Shown piece after piece: positions 15,826 to 24,694 of a DNA stretch of 64,000 nucleotides. The stretch's first letter is position 1, and each line of letters opens with the position of its first letter. The notes beneath the pieces were generated by a model. That model had not been told where the DNA came from, did not search any database, and saw nothing but the letters and a program-made list of their open reading frames with translations. Both the position numbers and the translations under genes were made by a program. Origin of the DNA: Gemmatimonadota bacterium (lineage in GTDB: Bacteria > Gemmatimonadota > Gemmatimonadetes > Gemmatimonadales > Gemmatimonadaceae); the NCBI GenBank assembly GCA_016712265.1, contig JADJRJ010000028.1:1054001-1118000 (forward strand), given 5' to 3'.

Positions 15826-17145
15826 GATGGGGACCGGGACGGCTGGAGTGGTGGTGGGCTGCCCCGGTGTCCCCCCGGGAGTCGCGACGTCCGTGCGCAG
15901 TCCATCGAGGACGGCACTCGCACGTGCCGCGCTCCGGTTCAGCGAATGTGCCGCCGCGATCAGGTCGTGCAGGCGCGTCAGGGTCGCCCCCTGCGCCAGG
16001 CGAGCGTCCCCGGCCACCTTGGCCAGGCCGTCCAGTTCGTGCGCGACGCGTCCAACGTCGGCTCGCAGGGCCTGGGGCTCCAGGGGCTCGAGGGGCGCAG
16101 GCGTTGAGTCCAGCCCCTGCGCTTCACTCACGCGTTGGCGCGATCGTGAGAGCACGAGCACGCCCTGTTCGACGAGTGCGACCGAGGCCGCCGCAGATTC
16201 GCGGGCGACGGCCGTATCACGCAGTAGGTCCTTGAGCAACGCCTCCGTGCGATCCGCGGCGTCTGACGAGCCCTTGGCGAGTCGGCGGACCTCGCTCGCG
16301 ACCACGGCGAACCCGCTCCCCTGCTCGCCGGCGCGTGCGGCCTCCATTGCGGCATTCAAGCTGAGCAACTTGCTCTGCCGCGACATCTTTCGAACGAGGG
16401 CGACAAACTCACGGACTTCGTCCACGGACTGATCGAGGCGGGACAGGTGCTCGCGGGCCGCGCGGAAGCGCTCATCCAGGGTCGCCAGGGCGCTGGTGGC
16501 CGCATCGAGGTCACGCCCCACCTCATTGAGGCCAAGCGCCCGTGTTTCCGCGGCGGCGAGCAAGCTCCGTCGTTCCTGGTCCAGCCCCTGCGCGTGCGCC
16601 TCGAGAGTCGCCAGCGAGACGTCCAGGTGTTGCGCGAGTTCCGCGACGCTTCGCGCGCGATCCGCCACGCTTGTCGCCAGTTCTCCCGACCGCTGCGACG
16701 CGAGGTGGGTGTTACCGAGGTGTGTGGCGAATTCGCCCGCACGCGAAGCCGTGTCGCGGGTGTGCTCGCGGGCACCGTCGACCGTCGCGCGAAGGGTTGC
16801 CAATGCCCGGCGCAGCGCCAGCCGGGTCGTCCGCAAGCGGTGGCCGGCCTCCTTTGGTTCGCGCGTCAGGTCCCCGCGGCTCGCGGCGTCGAGCGACGTG
16901 GTCAACTCGACGACCTCTTCGCCAGCGGTATTGGGCGCGAGGACCAGGATGAGGGCGGCGGCGACGAGGCAGCCAATGCCGACGCCAACCGCTCCCACGG
17001 CCATGAGCGCGACCGGGCCAAGACGCGCCATCCCCTGTGCGGTGATCCACGCACCGACGGAGACGGCGATGGTTCCCACGACGACCAGGACGTGGGTCGC
17101 CCTGGACGTCCTCGCGTCAGGCGCTGAAGTGGGGTGTGAAGGCAT
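15820..17145 (-). CDS. methyl-accepting chemotaxis-like signalling protein without a sensor domain
   Basis: The ATG at 17145 gives 441 residues. Two adjacent hydrophobic helices (THVLVVVGTIAVSVGAWITA at about 17-36 and VALMAVGAVGVGIGCLVAAALILVLA at about 45-70) are separated by only a few residues, so there is no room for a periplasmic ligand domain. A HAMP-like helix (ELTTSLDAASRGDL) follows, then a long coiled coil with the chemoreceptor hairpin tip region: RKMSRQSKLLSLNAAMEAARAGEQGSGFAVVASEVRRLA. This tip normally contacts CheA/CheW. The Pro/Thr-rich C-terminus has no CheR-binding pentapeptide. No che gene is nearby. Confidence 0.82.
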   Translation of the reverse strand: MPSHPTSAPDARTSRATHVLVVVGTIAVSVGAWITAQGMARLGPVALMAVGAVGVGIGCLVAAALILVLAPNTAGEEVVELTTSLDAASRGDLTREPKEAGHRLRTTRLALRRALATLRATVDGAREHTRDTASRAGEFATHLGNTHLASQRSGELATSVADRARSVAELAQHLDVSLATLEAHAQGLDQERRSLLAAAETRALGLNEVGRDLDAATSALATLDERFRAAREHLSRLDQSVDEVREFVALVRKMSRQSKLLSLNAAMEAARAGEQGSGFAVVASEVRRLAKGSSDAADRTEALLKDLLRDTAVARESAAASVALVEQGVLVLSRSRQRVSEAQGLDSTPAPLEPLEPQALRADVGRVAHELDGLAKVAGDARLAQGATLTRLHDLIAAAHSLNRSAARASAVLDGLRTDVATPGGTPGQPTTTPAVPVPIA

Positions 17146-17250
17146 CTCCCCTGCCAGACGACCGGGCGCGGAGGGAAGGCACGGTCGTGATAGATTGCGA
17201 AACCGGCGCCCCGGGGTGGGGGGCCGGCGACCCCATCCCGACGTTTCGAA

Positions 17251-19695
17251 ATGACCGAACGGAGCCCCTCTGTGGACCCGGCAGCACCTGAGGGTTACGA
17301 CCCAACTGCGGTGGAAGCGCGTTGGCAGGCGCGCTGGCGCGAACGGGGGACCAACCAGACCGATCTGGTGGGCGGCGAGCGGCCGTTCTACGCGCTCATG
17401 ATGTTCCCGTACCCTTCGGCCGAGGGGCTGCATGTCGGAAACCTCTTCGCCTTTACCGGCACCGACATCTACGGCCGATTCCAGCGGTTGCAGGGGCACA
17501 CGGTCTTCGAGCCACTCGGCTACGATGCGTTCGGCATCCACTCCGAGAACTACGCGCTGAAGGTCGGGGGGCACCCCATGCGCCTCATCCCCCGGAACAT
17601 CGCGAACTTCCGGCGGCAGTTGGAGCGCGCCGGCCTGATGGTCGATTGGTCGCAGTCGGTCGACACCACCGACCCGTCGTACTACAAGTGGACGCAGTGG
17701 GTCTTCCTCCAGCTGTACAAGCACGGCCTGGCCTACAAGAAGAAGGCCGCCGTGAACTGGTGCCCGAGCTGCAAGACCGTGCTGGCCAACGAGCAGGTGG
17801 TGGCCGGGGCGTGCGAGCGCTGTGGCACGGTCGTTGAGCAGCGGCTGCTGGAACAGTGGTTCTTCCGCATCACCGACTACGCAGCGCGCCTGCTCGATAA
17901 CCTGGACACGATCGACTGGTCGGAGACCACCAAGACGGCACAACGGAACTGGATCGGGCGGAGCGAAGGCGCGGAAGTGACCTTTGCCGTGCCGGGACAC
18001 GAAGCGGGCATCACGGTCTTCACCACGCGACCGGACACGATCTTCGGTGCGACGTACATGGTGCTGGCTCCCGAGCATCCGCTGGTGTCCGCCCTGACCA
18101 TGCCGGGTCAGCGCGACGCGGTGGAGGCCTACCGCGCGCGTGCCGCCAAGCAGGACCTGGTGTCGCGGAAGGTGAACAAGGAGAAGACCGGCGTGTTCAC
18201 CGGGAGCCACGCCACGAACCCGGCGACCGGGCAGCCCATCCCGATCTGGATTGCCGACTACGTCCTGATGGAGTACGGCACGGGAGCGATCATGGCAGTG
18301 CCCGGGCACGACGAGCGCGACTTTGCCTTCGCCACGCAGTTCGGGCTGCCCATCGTGCGCGTGGTCGCCGCGGAGGGTGTGGACGCCGATGCGCCGCTGG
18401 CCGAGCCATACGTCGAGTCGGATCGTGGGCGCCTGGTGAACAGCGGGGCGTTCGACGGCCGGCCGGTGGCCGAGGGCAAGCGAGAGGTCACGGCGTGGCT
18501 CGCCGAACGCAAGGCGGGCCGGGCGGTGACCAACTATCGCCTGCATGACTGGTGCATCTCGCGGCAGCGGTACTGGGGGCCGCCGATCCCGATCATCTAC
18601 TGCGACGCCTGCGGGCCGCAGCCGGTCCCCGAGGCGGACCTGCCGGTGGTGCTGCCCGACATCGAGGACTACCGGCCGGACGATTCCGGGATCTCGCCCC
18701 TCGCCCGCCACGCCGAGTGGTATCACGTCGCGTGCCCGCGTTGCGGGAAGCAGGGACGCCGCGAGACCGATGTCTCGGACACCTTCCTGGACAGCGGCTG
18801 GTACTTCCTGCGCTATCCCAGCGCCACCCGCAGCGACGTGCCCTTCGACCGCGCGCTCACGCGCAAGTGGCTCCCTGTCTCCACGTACATCGGCGGCAAC
18901 GAACACGCCGTGCTGCACCTGTTGTACTCGCGGTTCATCACCATGGTGTTGCACGACATGGGGCACATCGACTTCGAGGAGCCCTTCACCCGCTTCCGGG
19001 CGCATGGCCTCATCATCAAGGAAGGGGCCAAGATGTCGAAGACGAAGGGGAACGTCGTGAACCCGGACCAGTTCATCGAGGACTGGGGTGCCGACGCCTT
19101 TCGTACCTACCTCATGTTCCTCGGGCCGTATGAGGAGGGCGGGGACTTTCGCGACGCCGGGATCAGCGGCGTCAAGCGGTTCCTGGATCGGCTCTGGCTG
19201 GCCGTCGCCGTGGGCACGGACGCGGCACCGGACGACACCGTGATGCGCAAGCTGCATCAGACGATCGACAAGTGCACCACCGACATCCCGAAGTTGTCGT
19301 ACAACACGGCGATTGCCTCCATGATGGAGTACATGAACGTGCTGCGTAGGGGCGAGCGACGCCCAGCCCGTGCGGAGGTTGCGCCGCTGGTCCAGTTGGT
19401 GGCGCCGTTCGCGCCGCACCTGGCCGAGGAGCTCTGGGAACGGCTCGGAAACACCCGCAGCGTGTTTGATAGCGGATGGCCGGTGTTCGATGCCGCTCTC
19501 GCGCGAGAAGAGACGGTCCAGCTGGCGGTGCAGGTCAATGGCAAGCTGCGGGGCACGCTGACGGTCGACCCGGCCATCACGCAGGAGGAGGCGCTCGCGC
19601 TCGCGCTGGCCGATGGGAGCATTGCGAAGTTCGTGACCGGGGAGATCCGAAAGGTGATCTTCGTGCCGCGTCGGCTGCTGAACCTCGTGGTGTAG
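17251..19695 (+). CDS. leuS: leucyl-tRNA synthetase
   Basis: Class Ia synthetase that charges tRNA-Leu. The 814-residue product has the HIGH-type motif in MFPYPSAEGLHVGNLFAF (HVGN near residue 60), a zinc knuckle with CPSC and CERCG (about 171-191), the CP1 editing domain (about 225-400, with TTRPDTIFGATYMVLAPEHPLV), a second zinc-like CDACG/CPRCGKQ pair near 451-500, and KMSKT at 594-598 with KGN following. The anticodon-binding and C-terminal domains fill the rest (VQLAVQVNGKLRGTL). Length is normal. The ATG at 17251 is preceded by a -10-like TAGATT at about 17190. A strong GC hairpin follows the stop. Confidence 0.97.
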   Translation: MTERSPSVDPAAPEGYDPTAVEARWQARWRERGTNQTDLVGGERPFYALMMFPYPSAEGLHVGNLFAFTGTDIYGRFQRLQGHTVFEPLGYDAFGIHSENYALKVGGHPMRLIPRNIANFRRQLERAGLMVDWSQSVDTTDPSYYKWTQWVFLQLYKHGLAYKKKAAVNWCPSCKTVLANEQVVAGACERCGTVVEQRLLEQWFFRITDYAARLLDNLDTIDWSETTKTAQRNWIGRSEGAEVTFAVPGHEAGITVFTTRPDTIFGATYMVLAPEHPLVSALTMPGQRDAVEAYRARAAKQDLVSRKVNKEKTGVFTGSHATNPATGQPIPIWIADYVLMEYGTGAIMAVPGHDERDFAFATQFGLPIVRVVAAEGVDADAPLAEPYVESDRGRLVNSGAFDGRPVAEGKREVTAWLAERKAGRAVTNYRLHDWCISRQRYWGPPIPIIYCDACGPQPVPEADLPVVLPDIEDYRPDDSGISPLARHAEWYHVACPRCGKQGRRETDVSDTFLDSGWYFLRYPSATRSDVPFDRALTRKWLPVSTYIGGNEHAVLHLLYSRFITMVLHDMGHIDFEEPFTRFRAHGLIIKEGAKMSKTKGNVVNPDQFIEDWGADAFRTYLMFLGPYEEGGDFRDAGISGVKRFLDRLWLAVAVGTDAAPDDTVMRKLHQTIDKCTTDIPKLSYNTAIASMMEYMNVLRRGERRPARAEVAPLVQLVAPFAPHLAEELWERLGNTRSVFDSGWPVFDAALAREETVQLAVQVNGKLRGTLTVDPAITQEEALALALADGSIAKFVTGEIRKVIFVPRRLLNLVV

Positions 19696-19700
19696 CGGTC

Positions 19701-19725
19701 GTGGGGGCGGCCGTGCCGCCCCCAC
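19701..19725. terminator. strong GC hairpin between leuS and the cupredoxin-like gene
   Basis: GTGGGGGCGGC (19701-19711) and GCCGCCCCCAC (19715-19725) form an 11-bp perfect stem with a CGT loop, six bases after the leuS stop and eight before the stop of the converging gene. It lacks a T run on either side, so it is a candidate bidirectional transcript end of the U-tract-less type. Confidence 0.65.
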
Positions 19726-19732
19726 CCACGTG

Positions 19733-20575
19733 CTACTGGATGGTGAACTCCTTCGCCATCCCGTGCTCCAGGTGGAGCTTCCCGTCTTTCGCGTCGGGAA
19801 CGAAGCACAGGAGGATGTAGTTCCCCGGGGTGAGCTGCACCCGCACGTACGCCGTCCCGCCGGGCGACATCGGGGCCAGCCCGCCCAGCGGCTTGCCGGG
19901 GAATGGCCCGCGGTACGTCGCGGCCCATTGGCCGACGTCCGCCATGGTCTTGCCGGAGTCCAGGCGGGCAATAAAGAACTCGTGGGACTGCTGTGACGAG
20001 TTAGTCACCTTGATCACGTGCTCGCCCGGCGTCAGCGCCGGCGTCACATCGAACCCGTAGTCGACCAGGGTCATGGCGACGTCACCGGCCGGCGGCGGTG
20101 CGGACGGCGTGGACGAGGGGACGACGGTCAGCTCCCGCACCATGCCCTTCGCGATATGCGGCACCCGGTCTGGAATGTCGACCACGCAGAAGAGGGCGTA
20201 CGTGCCGGCGGCGACGTCGTGCAGCACGATGGTGGTGTCGCCCGGCGCGGGTGGGTTCGGCCCGCCGATCTCGGTGAGCCAGGAGGGAAACGGCTTGGTC
20301 GGGTCGAGCGACTTGGCCGCCTCCAGGAAGTCGGCGTACGTCTTGCCCTCGCCGATCCGCACCACCATGGCGTGGTGGATCCCGGAGGTCGCGACGAGGT
20401 GAAACGCGGTGACGCCGCTGGGGATGGTGTCGGGGGCGGCCAGCGCGAAGTCGCTAGCCGTGATCGCCACCACGTTAGGCGTTGCCGCGACGGCCGAGTC
20501 GGCCGTAGGTGTCTCGGCGCGGGCGCATGCCAGCAAGGCGACCGAGCCGACGAGGAGGAGGGAAGCGAGGCGCAT
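19733..20575 (-). CDS. lipoprotein with two tandem cupredoxin-like repeats
   Basis: The 280-residue product has a lipobox (SVALLAC, Cys17) and a short Ala/Thr-rich linker, then two homologous halves (about 34-152 and 165-280). Each is a beta-sandwich-like repeat with FLVAT/VIKVTNSS-type strands, a GTYALFC or GNYILLC strand, and an ending GMxxE(L/F)T. A possible type-1 copper ligand set is present in each: His67 or 68, Cys130, His140, Met145, and His198, Cys257, His268, Met273, with the same five-residue His-to-Met spacing. It may be an anchored periplasmic electron carrier or copper-binding protein. This role is inferred; some members of this lineage may not bind copper. Confidence 0.7.
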   Translation of the reverse strand: MRLASLLLVGSVALLACARAETPTADSAVAATPNVVAITASDFALAAPDTIPSGVTAFHLVATSGIHHAMVVRIGEGKTYADFLEAAKSLDPTKPFPSWLTEIGGPNPPAPGDTTIVLHDVAAGTYALFCVVDIPDRVPHIAKGMVRELTVVPSSTPSAPPPAGDVAMTLVDYGFDVTPALTPGEHVIKVTNSSQQSHEFFIARLDSGKTMADVGQWAATYRGPFPGKPLGGLAPMSPGGTAYVRVQLTPGNYILLCFVPDAKDGKLHLEHGMAKEFTIQ

Positions 20576-20750
20576 GGTGTCGGGAGCTGAAGGGGATTTC
20601 GACCGGGCGAGCGCACCACGCGGTCACGCATGGATACGTCGCTCCGCGCCCGTGAGATTGGATGCGATCGCGCCGCAGCGCTAGCGACGACCTGATGAGA
20701 CGACGCACATTCCGGGGAGTTCATTCGCACCCTCTAATGCAACGGATCGC
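20576..20750. promoter_or_regulatory. divergent region upstream of the reductase/dehydratase operon
   Basis: The 175 bases between two divergent genes must carry both promoters. CCCTCTAATGC at about 20730-20740 is the only AT-richer -10-like patch, 12 bases before the GTG of the plus-strand operon. No operator or hairpin is evident. Confidence 0.3.
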
Positions 20751-21749
20751 GTGACTGCCGCCCGAACCCTTATCGTCTCGCACGACGACGTCGTGCGCCT
20801 CCTCCCGATGGCCGCGTGCATCGACCTCATGGGCGAGACCCTGGGGGCTCTCACGAGGGGTGACGGACTCCTTCCACTGCGCACCGTGCTCCGATTGCCG
20901 GGGCAGCGCAACATGTTCGCCTCCATGCCGGCCGTGCTGGGACCATCGATCGGCGCCAAGGTGATCACGGTGTTTCCGGACAATGAGGGCACGCCGTACG
21001 AATCGCACATCGGCGTGGTGCTGTACTTCGAGAACACAAACGGCCGTCTGCTTGCCATCATCGATGCCTCCTCGGTCACGGCGATCCGCACGGCGGCGGT
21101 GTCGGGGCTCGCCACCCGCCTGCTGGCCCGCCCCGAGGCCAGGACGCTCGGTATCCTGGGGAGCGGCGTCCAGGCGATGACACACCTCGAGGCGATGTGT
21201 TCCGTCCGCGACTTCACCACGATCCGGGTGTGGAGTCGGCACCACCCCAACGCACTGGCGTTCGCCGAGCGTGCCGCGGCAGGGCTCGGTCGCACGGTCG
21301 AGGTTGTGCCACGGGCCGTGGATGCCGTCCGCGGGGCAGATGTCGTGTGCACGACCACCGGCGCGCGCGAGCCCGTGGTGCTCGGTGAGTGGCTCTCGCC
21401 CGGGACGCACATCAACGCCGTCGGTGCCAGCGTGGCCACGGCGCGTGAATTGGACTCCGAGGCGGTGCGCCGCGCGCGCCTGTATGTCGACCGGCGGGAG
21501 AGCGTGATGGCCGAGGCGGGCGACTTCCTCATCCCCCGCGAGGAAGGTGTCGTGGACAACACACACATTGTCGGCGAACTCGGCGAGCTGGTCCTGGGCC
21601 GCGTGCCGGGCCGGCGCACGGCCGACGAGGTGACCATCTTCAAATCGTTAGGCCTGGCGGTGGAGGACGTGGCCAGCGCGCGGTTCATCTACGAACGGGC
21701 GGAGGCCCTTGGCACGGGGACCTGGGTGGCACTGGGGGGGCTGCGATGA
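20751..21749 (+). CDS. ornithine cyclodeaminase / mu-crystallin family NAD(P)-dependent imine reductase
   Basis: The 332-residue product has the family's N-terminal substrate region (ALTRGDGLLPLRTVLRLPGQRNMFASMPAV, with Arg/Lys pair GAKVITVFPDN), then a Rossmann core with LGILGSGVQAMTHLEAM (GxGxxA-type site near residue 140) and VVCTTTGAREPV, and the closing NAVGASVATARELD. Members are ornithine cyclodeaminase, alanine dehydrogenase, ketimine reductase, EutC (ectoine use) and BhcD iminosuccinate reductase. It starts with GTG and its stop overlaps the dehydratase start by four bases (ATGA at 21746). Pairing with a threonine-dehydratase-like gene favours an imine reductase that acts on the dehydratase product; this is inference. 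Confidence 0.88.
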   Translation: MTAARTLIVSHDDVVRLLPMAACIDLMGETLGALTRGDGLLPLRTVLRLPGQRNMFASMPAVLGPSIGAKVITVFPDNEGTPYESHIGVVLYFENTNGRLLAIIDASSVTAIRTAAVSGLATRLLARPEARTLGILGSGVQAMTHLEAMCSVRDFTTIRVWSRHHPNALAFAERAAAGLGRTVEVVPRAVDAVRGADVVCTTTGAREPVVLGEWLSPGTHINAVGASVATARELDSEAVRRARLYVDRRESVMAEAGDFLIPREEGVVDNTHIVGELGELVLGRVPGRRTADEVTIFKSLGLAVEDVASARFIYERAEALGTGTWVALGGLR

Positions 21750-22723
21750 GGGAGCCGCTCCCGGTCCCCGTTCCGCTGGCGGACATCGAGGCCGCCCGGC
21801 GTCGCGTGGCCGGTACGGCGGTGCGCACCCCCTTGCTACGCCTCCACATCGATGCGCCGTGCACCCTGTGGCTGAAGCTGGAGAACCTGCAGCCGATCGG
21901 GTCGTTCAAGATCCGTGGCGCGGCGAACGCGATGGCCCTCGCGGATCCGGACGCGTTGGCGCGTGGTGTGTGGACCGCGAGCGCGGGCAACATGGCGCAA
22001 GGGGTCGCCTGGTGTGCCCGCGAGCGTGGGATCCCCTGCACGGTGGTCGTCCCCGATCATGCGCCCGCGGCGAAGGTGCAGGCGGTGGAGCGGCTCGGCG
22101 CGCGGGTGGTGCGCACACCCCACGAGGATTGGTGGCGCATTCTCGTGGAGCACGGTGCCCCCGGATACGATGGGGTGTTCATCCATCCGGTGAGCGAACG
22201 CGCGGTCATTGCGGGGAACGGGACCGTTGGCCTGGAGATCGTCGATGACCTTCCGGCCGTTGATGCCGTGGTCGTCCCGTATGGCGGGGGCGGGCTGGCC
22301 TGCGGCATCGCGTCGGCGCTGGCTGCGGTGGCGCCGCACGTGCCCGTGTTTGCGGCGGAAGTGGATACGGCGGCGCCGCTCGCGGCCGCCCTGCGCGCGG
22401 GGGAGCCGGTGCCCTTTGACTACCAGCCGAGCTTTGTCGACGGCATTGGCGGGCGCTCCGTCCTCGCGGAGATGTGGCCGTTGGCCAGGCGGTTGCTCAC
22501 CAACTCGATCGTGGTCACCCTCGATGACGTGCGGGACGCCGTGCGCGTCCTGCTCGCGCGTGGACGCGTGCTCGCGGAGGGTGCGGGAGCGGCCGCGGTC
22601 GCCGCTGGTCGCAGTGGCGCGGCCGGCAGTGGAAATGTTGTCTGTGTCATCTCTGGTGGAAACATCAACCTGGACACGGTGGCGGGGTTCCTCGCCCCGC
22701 CCGCCGCGGCCATCCGCCCATGA
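21746..22723 (+). CDS. threonine/serine dehydratase-like PLP enzyme (EutB/BhcB type)
   Basis: Fold-type II PLP enzyme of 325 residues. Signatures: LWLKLENLQPIGSFKIRGAANA with the PLP lysine in SFKIRGA (Lys55), TASAGNMAQGVAW (the SxGNxxQG substrate loop), YGGGGLACGIA (phosphate-binding tetraglycine) and VISGGNINLD at the end. No ACT regulatory domain is present, as in catabolic and 3-hydroxyaspartate dehydratases. It is coupled on both sides by ATGA overlaps. Likely chemistry is removal of water from a beta-hydroxy amino acid to give an imine that the upstream reductase converts to an amino acid; the actual substrate (serine, threonine, 3-hydroxyaspartate or a hydroxyectoine product) is unknown. 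Confidence 0.9.
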   Translation: MREPLPVPVPLADIEAARRRVAGTAVRTPLLRLHIDAPCTLWLKLENLQPIGSFKIRGAANAMALADPDALARGVWTASAGNMAQGVAWCARERGIPCTVVVPDHAPAAKVQAVERLGARVVRTPHEDWWRILVEHGAPGYDGVFIHPVSERAVIAGNGTVGLEIVDDLPAVDAVVVPYGGGGLACGIASALAAVAPHVPVFAAEVDTAAPLAAALRAGEPVPFDYQPSFVDGIGGRSVLAEMWPLARRLLTNSIVVTLDDVRDAVRVLLARGRVLAEGAGAAAVAAGRSGAAGSGNVVCVISGGNINLDTVAGFLAPPAAAIRP

Positions 22724-24255
22724 TCCCTCATCATCTCCCGATGCGATTCACCCTGTGCGCGCTGCTGCTGCCCGTTGCCGCCACGGCCCAGACGCCGCCG
22801 GAGTTCGCCGCGGCGCGGCGTGTGATTGATTCGTTGATGACTGCGCATCGGCTTCCCTCGGTGTCGGTGGCGGTGGCTAAGGACGGTCGCGTGACCTGGG
22901 AGCAGGCCTTCGGGCTCGCGGACCGTGAGAAGTCCGTCGCGGCGACGCCCAACACGGCCTACTCACTGGCGTCGATCTCCAAGCCGTTCACCGCCACGGG
23001 CCTCATGAAGCTCGTGGAGCGAGGACGGGTGCGGCTCGATCGTCCGGTGAACGAGTACCTCGGCGCCGCGAGGCTCCGCGCCTTCGAGGGCAAGGCCGCG
23101 CAGGCGACGGTCCAGCACGTGCTGACGCACACCGCCGGCTTGCCCTTGCACTACCAGTTCTTCTATCGCGATGCCGGGTACGGCGTCCCGACCACGGACG
23201 AGACCATCCGGCGGTTCGGTATCCTCACCTATCGTCCGGGTGGCGGCTACCAATATTCGAACCTCGGGTTCGGCCTCCTCGACTACGTGATCCGGCGCCA
23301 GGGGGGCACGACCTACGGGGACTACATGCGGCGTGAGGTGTTCGATCCCCTCGGCATGACGCACACCAGCGTGGGGCCACGCCCCGGGCTCGAGGCCGAG
23401 ACCGCCGTGCGCTACAGTAGCGAAGACCAGCCGATTCCGTACTACACGTTTGACCACCCGGGGGCGAGCGAGGTCTACGCGAGCGCCCACGACCTCGTGC
23501 GTTTCGGCCTGTTCCACCTAGGCCAGGCCGTCGAGGGGCAACAGGCGATCCTCACCCCGGAGACGCGCGCCGCGATGCAGCGTGATGTGGCCGTGGAGGG
23601 ACCGGGATCCACCCGGGGCCTCGGCTGGGCGATTCGCTCCGATGAGTTTGGCTACCGCCGCGTCTCCCACACGGGCGGGATGCCGGGGGTGACCACGATG
23701 CTGGCGCTGTATCCGCAGGCCAATGCCGTGGTGGTTGTCCTGCTCAACAAGTCGGTGCCGCAGGCCATGGCGCGCATCGCGCAGGAGCTGGCCGCGGCGG
23801 TGTTGCCGGGCTATGAGGGCAAGCTGCGCGAGATGCTGGCCCGGCCGACCGCCGTGCCCGTCGCGGCGGACTGGACCTCGCTCATGGGGCAGTGGCGCGG
23901 GTATGTGCGCTCCTACGCCGACTCGGTGGCGGTGCGCGTGACGATCGATGCGTCGGGGCCGCGCGATGTTCGCATCGGCGGAGTCAGCGTGGAGCGTCCC
24001 GCCACCAGCAGCTGGAGCAACGGCGTCTTTGCCATGAGCACGCCGTCCCCGCTGGCGGCGCCCGACATCAAGCGACAGCCCCACGTCCTGTCGTTTGCCC
24101 TGCGGCCCCGCGGCGACACGCTCAGTGGGTATGCGGCTGCGATCTCCGGGCTGCCCGAAGCCACGCGGCAGTACTTCGCCCTGTCGTCCTATGCCCGATT
24201 GGTGAAGGAGCGCGTGGCCCGCACGTCCACCCTGCCACGCCCCGGGCAGCCATGA
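22720..24255 (+). CDS. secreted serine hydrolase of the class C beta-lactamase / DD-peptidase fold
   Basis: The 511-residue product has a signal peptide (FTLCALLLPVAATAQ, cleavage near residue 24) and the beta-lactamase-family domain (about 28-385): SISK (Ser85-Lys88), YSN in GGYQYSNLGFG, and SHTGGMPG as the third motif. A C-terminal beta domain of about 115 residues (WRGYVRSYADSVAVRVTID) follows, as in many esterase/peptidase members. ATG 22720 overlaps the previous stop (ATGA); the in-frame ATG at 22741 would place the signal peptide at the exact N-terminus. Its stop overlaps the next ATG. Possible roles are D-amino-acid peptide or ester hydrolysis; no evidence for drug resistance. Confidence 0.87.
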   Translation: MIPHHLPMRFTLCALLLPVAATAQTPPEFAAARRVIDSLMTAHRLPSVSVAVAKDGRVTWEQAFGLADREKSVAATPNTAYSLASISKPFTATGLMKLVERGRVRLDRPVNEYLGAARLRAFEGKAAQATVQHVLTHTAGLPLHYQFFYRDAGYGVPTTDETIRRFGILTYRPGGGYQYSNLGFGLLDYVIRRQGGTTYGDYMRREVFDPLGMTHTSVGPRPGLEAETAVRYSSEDQPIPYYTFDHPGASEVYASAHDLVRFGLFHLGQAVEGQQAILTPETRAAMQRDVAVEGPGSTRGLGWAIRSDEFGYRRVSHTGGMPGVTTMLALYPQANAVVVVLLNKSVPQAMARIAQELAAAVLPGYEGKLREMLARPTAVPVAADWTSLMGQWRGYVRSYADSVAVRVTIDASGPRDVRIGGVSVERPATSSWSNGVFAMSTPSPLAAPDIKRQPHVLSFALRPRGDTLSGYAAAISGLPEATRQYFALSSYARLVKERVARTSTLPRPGQP

Positions 24256-24683
24256 CCGAACCGACGACCGGCCGCGACCCGCGCGTACGCAACCTCGTCT
24301 CGGTCGGCGCCGGCGTGTTCATCGGCGTGATCCTGATCGTGATCCTGCAAGCGGCGAATGCCATGGCCTTTCCGCCGCCTCCCGGCACCGACCCCAACGA
24401 TCCGGAGTCGATGCGCCGCGCGATGGCCGCGATGACCACGCCGGCCTACATGGGGCTCGTCGCGGGGTACCTCATTGCCACCACCGTGGCCTGCACCCTC
24501 GCGGCCCGCCTCGCCGGCACCGATCCCTCGCGCCGTGCGCGCCTCGTCGGCCTCGCGTTCATTGTCGCCGGGGTCATGAACTTCCGGGCGATTCCGCACC
24601 CGGGCTGGGTCGTCGTCGCGACGCTGGCTGCGTTTGTCTCCGCGATGGTCCTCGGCCCGCGACTCGCTGGCCGGGTGTCGTAG
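24252..24683 (+). CDS. small multi-pass membrane protein of unknown function
   Basis: The ATG at 24252 sits in an ATGA overlap with the serine-hydrolase stop, giving 143 residues. Four hydrophobic segments are visible: NLVSVGAGVFIGVILIVILQAANA (about 13-37), TPAYMGLVAGYLIATTVACTLAARLA (about 62-86), RLVGLAFIVAGVMNF (about 97-111) and WVVVATLAAFVSAMVLG (about 118-134), with a Pro/Asp-rich outer loop between the first and second. The layout is like small DoxX-type or YeaQ-type proteins but I do not recognise a specific family. It is the last gene of the four-gene overlapped operon starting at 20751. Confidence 0.7.
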   Translation: MTEPTTGRDPRVRNLVSVGAGVFIGVILIVILQAANAMAFPPPPGTDPNDPESMRRAMAAMTTPAYMGLVAGYLIATTVACTLAARLAGTDPSRRARLVGLAFIVAGVMNFRAIPHPGWVVVATLAAFVSAMVLGPRLAGRVS

Positions 24684-24694
24684 CGCCCGCAGCG

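Noticed and set aside
17146..19971. Minus-strand frame that would extend the chemoreceptor-like protein to 1383 residues
   Set aside because: The extension runs antisense through all of leuS; the ATG at 17145 just before the first membrane helix is the sensible start.
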